From Actinostola sp. cb2023 (lineage: Eukaryota > Cnidaria > Anthozoa > Actiniaria > Actinostolidae), in NCBI GenBank assembly GCA_033675265.1, contig JAUJYZ010000885.1, positions 314,501 to 378,500 of the forward strand: a stretch of DNA of 64,000 nt. The letters are read 5' to 3'. Every line of letters begins with the position of its first letter. The stretch's first letter is position 1. The notes under the pieces were generated by a model. The model saw only the letters and a program-made list of their open reading frames with translations, was not told where the DNA came from and ran no database searches. This document shows positions 57,001 through 64,000 of the stretch, piece by piece. Both the position numbers and the translations under genes were made by a program.

Positions 57001-59044
57001 GGAAAGCGTCTCGATGGTTGTATAAGAGATATACACGGCAGGTTCAATGTAGATACTTATATACCTGCTAGTACTAAGTTTAATATTCTCTAATTTACCT
57101 TTGATAGTCAAAAGGGTGGCAACTCGGCTATATATTAAACTGAAGAGTCGTTTTGAAACTAATAAAAATAATGATTTTTGAAAAGGAAAATGTTCCCAAA
57201 AATAATTATGTACTGAAGTATAATTCAACTCCTAACATCAAGATATAATTCTAGAGTATGCCATTACAAGGATGAATGAGTTTGAATTATGAGTTTAGTT
57301 TTGGCATTGTTGTGAATGGAATGGCTACTTAAAAGAGACACAGGCTAACAAGAACATGAATGAACGCAAGACACAGGGCACACGTGTCTAGCACAATGTC
57401 CACGCGTCGCGGGTACTTAAGTTATACACGTCGTAATTGTATATTACGATCATTAGTCATTACATTAAGTACCGTCTGAATCGCTTTGAGCAGCAGTCTT
57501 TTTAGTGTGGCTTGGGACGTTCAATGCATCGTTGACTAAAACTCTTAAACTGAAGCAATAGAAAAGCGTGTGTGTGTGGACATCGTAACGGTATTTCATT
57601 GTTCATGATATAATAGGTAAAAATGATCTTTATAGCTTGGCAAACGTCGTTAAACATTGATATCAAAATAGAAGTAAAAACTGCTGACAATTACTGATTT
57701 TTCAAGAGAGATTTTACTGAAATTAAAAATCTTCAGTATATGTCATTTTTACGGAAAACCATTGCAGTGCTGGCTTTGATGTGATTGACATGTGTCATCA
57801 AGAAACCATTAAAATGCCAGAAATTAATCGGGGTTCCAGGTCCAATTTTCAATCATGAAAGTTTCATAAAAAGACACAACAAAACAATTACCGTTACAAG
57901 ACTACAACACAAAGAAATACAATAAGATAAATAGCTTGTAAACAACATTTACGTATATTAATAAAACGTTATAAAATACAAGTTCATACATGGAATCAGT
58001 TATGACCAGCAGAATGAATGCATCAGCTCTAAATTAAAAAAAAATGAAGTTGAACAACAAAAAGACTGCGTTTGCCCTAAAAACCTCAGTCAGTTTCAGT
58101 TTGAAAGTAAACTGTCTGTCTGTCCTCAGAACTCCTGCTACAGCCTGGACATAGGAAAAGGCGGTTTAGTAAACTATTTTAACCGTTTCTTTTCTGACTC
58201 TTATTTTGCCTTGGAAAAGTTTGGTACAAAAGAAAGCCGTTCTTCCGGCTTTTTTTACTTCAGTCTCTTCAATCGCATTTTTTTATTTTGTAAAATAACT
58301 TTCATGATGCCTTTTCAGCGTTAGTTTGCATTTTATCGATTTTGAAAATGAGAAAAAGGTTTCTACAATTATTTCAACCGTTGTACGATAGCTCTACACT
58401 GAACAACCCCGCGCGCTCTGATTGGCTACAAAATGACGAACGCTTTAATGACTTTACTCGGCTGGTCCAATCAAATTAAATGGAGGGAAAATTTAGCTTG
58501 ACCAATCAACTTGCTTTCCTTAAAAAGTTAAGTTTTTAAGGTAGAAACTTTTTGGTTCTTTCGTTGAATCACTTCGTAACGTGTAAACTAACTCAATATT
58601 TTCTATTTTCGTACCAACAGTTTTCAAGGATGTTACACATTTGAAACTGGTTGAACAAAACACAACATAAAATGCTTGTTTGTAACAAAAGTCCACCGAG
58701 AAGAGCTTTTTAAAACTAAGTAAAATTAACTCTGTTTTCGTATTAAATGTCTATTTGTCAGGCATCGATTGAACATTTGATGTTCTTTAAACTGGCCGTT
58801 GAGTTAATGATCGGATGTTCCTGTTATCTTTGTGTACAGTCTTAACGAAAGCAAACAATTTGGTAATGAACAAGTGCAAGGGATGTTTCAATGTGTATTG
58901 AATTACACTTTCTCACAATGAAGCGAAATCTGATTCACAGCTATAAATCTTTACTTTGAATTACTAACTGAATGGAGCCGAGAAAACAAGATCGAAGTGC
59001 ATGCGTGGTTCGTTCTAACCAGCTGTAAAATAAACCTTTACTGC
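54071..59044. other. Intergenic, no gene seen
   Basis: About 5 kb of AT-rich sequence with no recognisable coding exon. A 133-residue minus-strand frame at 56827-57228 is hydrophobic and matches nothing I know. Confidence 0.45.
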
Positions 59045-59389
59045 GATTCTCAGTATTATGCGAACTCAGACATTCAAGCAGTCGGCTGGAACTTGGTTTT
59101 TCGCTGCCGTCAATCAACATAAAAAATCAGTCAACTTAAAAATAAAAGTCACAAGACCCACCAAATGGAAACCAAATATGATTTTGAGCTAAATTATGGA
59201 TCATTTGGTCGAAGAATGTATTTAGTTTTGAATTTGTTTCAGTGAGTTTTGAATTTGATTGACAGCAGCGAAAAACCTAGCCTGCGAATACAGCCGCTTT
59301 TTTCGCTCGCTATAGGGGTATTCGCAGGCTACGAAAAACCAAGTTTCAGCCGACTGTTTGAATGTCTGAGTTCGCATAATACTGAGAAC
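59045..59389. mobile_element. Foldback element with internal hairpin
   Basis: Arms GATTCTCAGTATTATGCGAA (left) and TTCGCATAATACTGAGAACC (right) pair over about 60 bases, through ACATTCAAGCAGTCGGCTG / CAGCCGACTGTTTGAATGT. Near the right arm a second, shorter inverted repeat (TAGCCTGCGAATAC / GTATTCGCAGGCTA, 59279-59331) looks like a nested insertion. Confidence 0.9.
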
Positions 59390-59634
59390 CACAGTAAAAT
59401 AATAAAACAAAACTCCTTGATAAAAGTTAGTTGGTGTTTCAGTAGCTCTACCTGACTACCTTATTGGAGAAATAACTTAATTAAAAATGACACTAAATAT
59501 TTTAATTAATTGGTATTGATTAACGAATGACAAGTGTAAAAATACTCAGTGAAGGCATTGTTTAAATTAAAATTGTGACTATAGACTACTGTACATCCTT
59601 TACAGAAATCAGGTAGAATCATAAAATCTCAAGT

Positions 59635-59668
59635 TATTATTATTATTATTATTGTTATTATTATTAAG
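59635..59668. repeat. Short ATT microsatellite
   Basis: About ten ATT units with one GTT interruption. Confidence 0.9.
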
Positions 59669-60150
59669 TTACTTTGTAGCTGGGAATATGTTATATATTA
59701 CCATCTCTTTGAAGAGAGTGTTATCAAAAATGAACACACCAAATTTGAGTGAAAAGTTATAGCGATTTGAAATCTCAAACATTTGTACAGAAATCGAACT
59801 TTGGACCTCCAGCCTCGTTTCCATGTATTGTGAACCTTTCAAACGCTTATATACTACTAAGTTATGATGGTTTCATTTTTATTTTAAAATGCACTTTTGG
59901 GGTGATTACTAAACTGTGGATGCTCTTTCAATCTATTGTCTACCATTACTTAACTCGTTATTCTTTCAGTTTGTGCAGATATATACAAATTTACGAGGAA
60001 GCTCAGAGTCTAGCTAGTGCCTCTGTGTAGTGTTATACCGACACATTGCATGGAATACACGACAAATACCATCCACTACTGAGGAAGCAAAGTTACTATA
60101 TTTATGGCATTACAACTCACAGGCATAAAGATAAAACTAGTAGTAAGAGA

Positions 60151-61094
60151 TTAAACACGAGGGCGCACTATAAAAGGAGAGGTACCTAGGGTAAGTTCGT
60201 TGGATCTGTCAATCAAATCTACCGAGACGTCACAGAGAGAGGATATCAAGAACTGCAAGCTCTATAAATCAATCAAATGAACAAGAAACTGTGGAAATAA
60301 GTACTAAAACGCACATGGATAATTTTTGTTGTGTAATTCACTATCACTTTCCACTTTGGTAAAATAAAATTATGGTACTTTGAACTGGAACCGTTAGCCG
60401 TTTTGAAGTCGCACGGCTCTAGTATTCCAGTCTGCTTATCGTTTCTTTCGTACGTTAAAATTTACCCGCCAAGACATTGAAATGCCACTTGAGAATTAAA
60501 TATACTCACAGCATAGGTTTCGAAACCTTACCGGCCTTTACCATAAAAGTACAGAGATGTACAAATGCTCGACACATTTACCTCGTAACAAGACGCCTTC
60601 GCGGCGAACGACGTCGTTCGTCTTGTTATATGGTGACGACGAAGACGAACGTAACTTGTGTAATGAAATTAACACTCGTCGCTTTATGTAGAAATGACCG
60701 AACATAGTTTTATGCTTGGAAATGCTTATTACAGGCAAAGAGGATTTCGCTTCATGAATTTGTAGGACTGGATAAGAAGTACGGACGATGTTGATTGTTG
60801 TGATACATGGCGCGCGAAATTCAAAACATTCTTCAGTACGCGTGGTGCGAATGAAAATCGTATAGATAACTACCGAATACGAAAAATATTGACATGTCCG
60901 TCTATTATAACTGTTTTAGACGTAAATTTACAATTTCTTCATTGACTTTGCTGTTGAAATGTGACTTTATTAAGAAAATTATTTTACCCCGTTGTTCAGC
61001 CATGTTCAACCATTGTCCGACATATTGAAACTCATTATTATTCAAAAGATTGTGGGTGGAGCGATGCCCTTTTATAGTGCGCCCTCGTGTTTAA
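60151..61094. mobile_element. 944-bp non-autonomous element flanked by TTAA
   Basis: TTAA, then ACACGAGGGCGCACTATAAA, at the left end; TTTATAGTGCGCCCTCGTGT, then TTAA, at the right. The terminal inverted repeats are at least 23 bases and perfect. TTAA at both ends fits piggyBac-type target-site duplication. No transposase frame remains; the interior has a small hairpin (AACGACGTCGTT near 60607). Confidence 0.82.
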
Positions 61095-62408
61095 CACTAG
61101 AAATCTGACTGCTGAATAAGTTACTTAGCGACCGAGAATGGCTGCCTTCACATTATAAAGCACTCAACTCTTGTACTGTGTGTTACCGGAACTATAAACG
61201 CTCAACCTGGGAGACTAAACATTAGTCAGAAATCTTTGCACGCTAACGTTGATTAGAAATGAACAGTCATTTCAACAATTACGATTCGATGTTGGTTGAT
61301 GTTGGTCATTTTCAATTCTTGCAGCCGAGGCTATTCAGTTCCGATAGAAAACGTGAGGGAAAACAACAACAGAAGCAAACTTTTACAAGTTTAAAAACTG
61401 TTAATCAAACCAATTAAGCTCCAATCTTTAAACTAAAGGATGAAGACGATTAAGTGTTTATTAATCAATGGGATCAATTAACAATCTACGTACTGTCACC
61501 TGGCCGTGGGAGAGTTAGTCCATTACGACCTACTTGCTTGTAGTTGTACAGGTGCAGTGGACTGGTGGTTCTTCCTGTCAGGCTGAGTACGACTATAAAC
61601 GAAACTTTCCAAAAGCTATTTACACTGAAATGCTAATTACGATATTTACTAAGTATACGGATAGATTGAACAAAGATTCGCCGACTCACTGCCGATAAGA
61701 AAACTCAGTTTAAGGAGGTCGAGAGGTTTGATTTTGGAATGACAAATCTAAAGTGAAGGGAATCAAACACCGTTTGGTAAAAAAATGATAAGAAAAGATG
61801 AATAAAGCCGCGTTCTTACCGTGATGTAGTGTTTACCTAGGAAAGTTTTCGTGTTTTTCTTCTTCATTTTAAAACATCATGTCTTTAGTTGTGATTTGTA
61901 GCATGATTTAATTTCCATAACTGAAGTGTTCTCACAAAATTTGTACGCGCGCAAAGCATCTATATATGGTGGTCAGGACCTTACCCATAATTCTTTAGGT
62001 TTACACACGTGAAAGTTAAGCGAGGTCAGGGGACAAAATATTTTAAAAATGCCCCCAAAAAATTGATCACTTTGAGGTGGCTGAGATATCGGAGTTAAAC
62101 AACCAACACAGTAGGGGAAACTTCTTTTAAAATCTTTTTTTACACACAGCGAAGAGCTTCACTCAGTGAAGCACCATTAATCATATGGTTTCATTGTAGT
62201 ATAGCATTCCAGTCAAGTACGAGTTCTGTGAGGTCTAGCGGCTCATTTAGTCAATATTAAAGTAGGAATAATTAAGAAAGGAATAAAATAACGATTGTAA
62301 ATCATTTATTACATTTTGTAATAAACACTTGTTAGAATTGAAGCCTGGTTTGAAGTTGTGATGAACTAATGTAGAGTAATGAACCCCATCGCGTCGTATC
62401 GAACTACT
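61095..62408. other. Intergenic, no gene seen
   Basis: No recognisable exon and no repeat that I can define. Confidence 0.45.
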
Positions 62409-62659
62409 GGGGTGCTTACCATTTACTCGAAAAAACATTCCGGTTGAAAAAACAAATGGTATGTGTCATTCCGATCGGAAGGTTTCGGAAAACCCGGTCT
62501 AGTGATTGAGGTAATCCACTTTTCCCGCTCTTTTCATTTTTTTCCGTAGACGCGTGTACCATTCGACCGAGTTTTCCGGAATTTTCCGATCGGAATGACA
62601 CATACCTTTTTTTTTCAAACCGGAATTTCCGGTTTTTCCGAGTAAATGGTAAGCACCCC
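62409..62659. mobile_element. Foldback/MITE element (GGGGTGCTTACC ends)
   Basis: Ends GGGGTGCTTACCATTTACTC and GAGTAAATGGTAAGCACCCC are exact inverses. Pairing continues imperfectly through ATGTGTCATTCCGATCGGAA / TTCCGATCGGAATGACACAT. Total 251 bases. Confidence 0.93.
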
Positions 62660-62731
62660 GCTATTCAGTGGATTGAGGACTATTTAAAATCCCCTTTATG
62701 ATTACTTTATGATGTACAAGTGTTCTCCATT

Positions 62732-62919
62732 GCAGGGCCGTAGCCACCCGAGTACAGTTGGTTTCAACCGGACCACTTTTCGAATCAAACAGTTTCAATT
62801 TATTTACATTTTTAATTATTCGGATATTTTTTTAATGAAAAACCTGATGAAGTTTGAAAACCGGACCACTCAAAAACTGACCGGACCATGCACTCAAAAA
62901 CTGGCGGCTACGGCCCTGC
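62732..62919. mobile_element. MITE-like element (GCAGGGCCGTAGCC ends)
   Basis: GCAGGGCCGTAGCC at the left and GGCTACGGCCCTGC at the right are exact 14-bp inverses. The interior carries repeated CCGGACCA. Total 188 bases. Confidence 0.85.
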
Positions 62920-63216
62920 CTTGTATAGAACGTACTAATTTTCGGATGAAACGTGATGAAAAAGAAGATGCATATCAAGCAAATCTACTCAATTTTCAGT
63001 ATCATTTGTGACAGGCCACGTACATTATCACCATTTTAAAACACAGGGAGCCCAAATATCATCCTGGGGCTATTCTTTTCCTCCTCCCTCCCATTAGCAC
63101 GCGCATCCATTCCGCACATCTCACTTCTGACCACTTATCAATGTGGTTTTGTTGTTTTATATTATCTAAAATACTTTTTAACAACTTTACCAAAGATTTC
63201 TTAAAGGAGCCGACCC

Positions 63217-63445
63217 CAGGGGCGGATCCAGGATTTTTTTAAACAGGGGGTTGTAGTGGTATGAGCGGCAAAGCCGCGAACATCTAGGGGGGTTTGGGGG
63301 CATGCCCCCCCAGAAAAAATTGAAATCTACAAGCTCTGTAATGCAATTTTTAGAGATCTGGAGTTGTTTTATTAACACAAAAAACTCTATTTTCAGTAAA
63401 AAATTTGCCGGACTCGGGTTTATTCAACATCCAGCAAGGAGACTA
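63217..63445. mobile_element. Interspersed element with CAGGGGCGGATCCAGG end, copy 2 (partial)
   Basis: Starts CCAGGGGCGGATCCAGG and matches the reverse complement of the right half of the 40912-41415 element, including GAGCGGCAAAGCCGCGAA, GGGGGCATGCCCCCC and GAGATCTGGAGTTGTTTTAT. The other end is absent. Confidence 0.85.
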
Positions 63446-63536
63446 AAGAGAAAGATACATTGAAATATTGACTGTATAGCAATAAAAACTTCGTGTGTAC
63501 ACACACATATAACTGCCATTGATATACACCTATTCC

Positions 63537-63798
63537 AAATATCGTTGTCCGGGCCGAAAGCAACAAGCAACAAGCTGACGACCGCAAAGGATATTGGGAA
63601 TCTCCTAATTAATTTATTTATCCGTTACATCCGTTGTACTTGAGAAGCTATCCCTACGAGCGTTGAATAGCAATCATTTGCAACTATTCGGCCATTTGAA
63701 AATGCATGTTGTCAAAATGTTTACGGATGAATAAGGAGAAAGTCCCAATGCCCTTTGCAGTCGTCAGCTTCTTGCTTTCGGCGGGGACAACGATTTTT
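63537..63798. mobile_element. Foldback element at the right edge
   Basis: Left arm AAATATCGTTGTCCGGGCCG and right arm CGGCGGGGACAACGATTTTT pair, continuing through AAGCAACAAGCTGACGACCG / AGTCGTCAGCTTCTTGCTT. The arms are about 60 bases with a few mismatches. Confidence 0.82.
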
Positions 63799-64000
63799 GG
63801 AATATGTGTATTTCAAAAACAGAAAAGTGATGCAGCAAACGATCGCTACAAACATTCAAACCAAAGTCGACTAGAGTCTTGAAGGCCTTCATAAACTCCT
63901 TCCAAGAAAAATATAGCCGATTTCCTTAGCAACGACCACATTTTATTTTCCCATGAGAGTCAAAAAGACAGTCCTGAGTCATTAACGGAGTCATAGCAAG

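Noticed and set aside
56827..57228. 133-codon hydrophobic ORF on the minus strand
   Set aside because: No recognisable motif, no supporting splice or promoter signals, and AT-rich sequence readily gives such frames by chance.

Overview
This is a window from an animal nuclear genome. Protein-coding sequence is split into short exons joined by GT-AG introns, gene density is low, the base composition is AT-rich, and the space between genes is full of microsatellites, minisatellites and small inverted-repeat (foldback or MITE-like) elements. An actinoporin-like gene, a Penelope-like element fragment, many ACATGTACATGT-type stretches and GFI1-type genes with an N-terminal SNAG motif point to a marine invertebrate. 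A cnidarian is plausible, but the species cannot be settled from the sequence alone.

Region 1-7585 (minus strand) holds the 5' part of a gene I identify as the LRSAM1 orthologue (leucine-rich repeat and SAM domain E3 ubiquitin ligase). Eight small coding exons can be placed between 7585 and 2397, and the gene runs off the left edge. Its introns are expanded: a 24-bp satellite (1-2304) fills intron 8, and intron 5 carries an ATT microsatellite, a roughly 140-bp repeat, a MITE and a 36-bp repeat that reiterates the exon 5 splice donor. The exon 4 donor has one surplus base.

Region 8500-11130 contains a TATC microsatellite, an actinoporin-like pore-forming-protein gene (minus strand, 9752-9077) broken by a one-base frame change, a roughly 94-bp minisatellite that looks derived from that gene's own promoter, and a GATG microsatellite. 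About 11.6 kb follow in which I see no gene.

Region 23.3-54.1 kb is the core of the window: three GFI1/senseless-type zinc-finger transcription factor genes. Gene A is on the plus strand (23471-26132); genes B (43262-37118) and C (53789-46153) are in tandem on the minus strand. Each begins with a small exon encoding MPRSFLV (the SNAG repressor motif), continues with one or two linker exons, and ends with one exon carrying the GFI1-type C2H2 array (six, five and six fingers). Every intron is in phase 1 and every model gives an uninterrupted frame (370, 391 and 477 residues), which strongly supports both the models and origin by duplication. The finger-1 loss in gene B and unrelated linkers suggest divergence of function. 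A GIY-YIG endonuclease fragment of a Penelope-like element lies directly against the 3' end of gene C.

Region 54.1-64 kb shows no recognisable gene but has several inverted-repeat elements, including a 944-bp element with TTAA at both ends. Foldback elements are also dense from 32.3 to 39.2 kb, between and within genes A and B.
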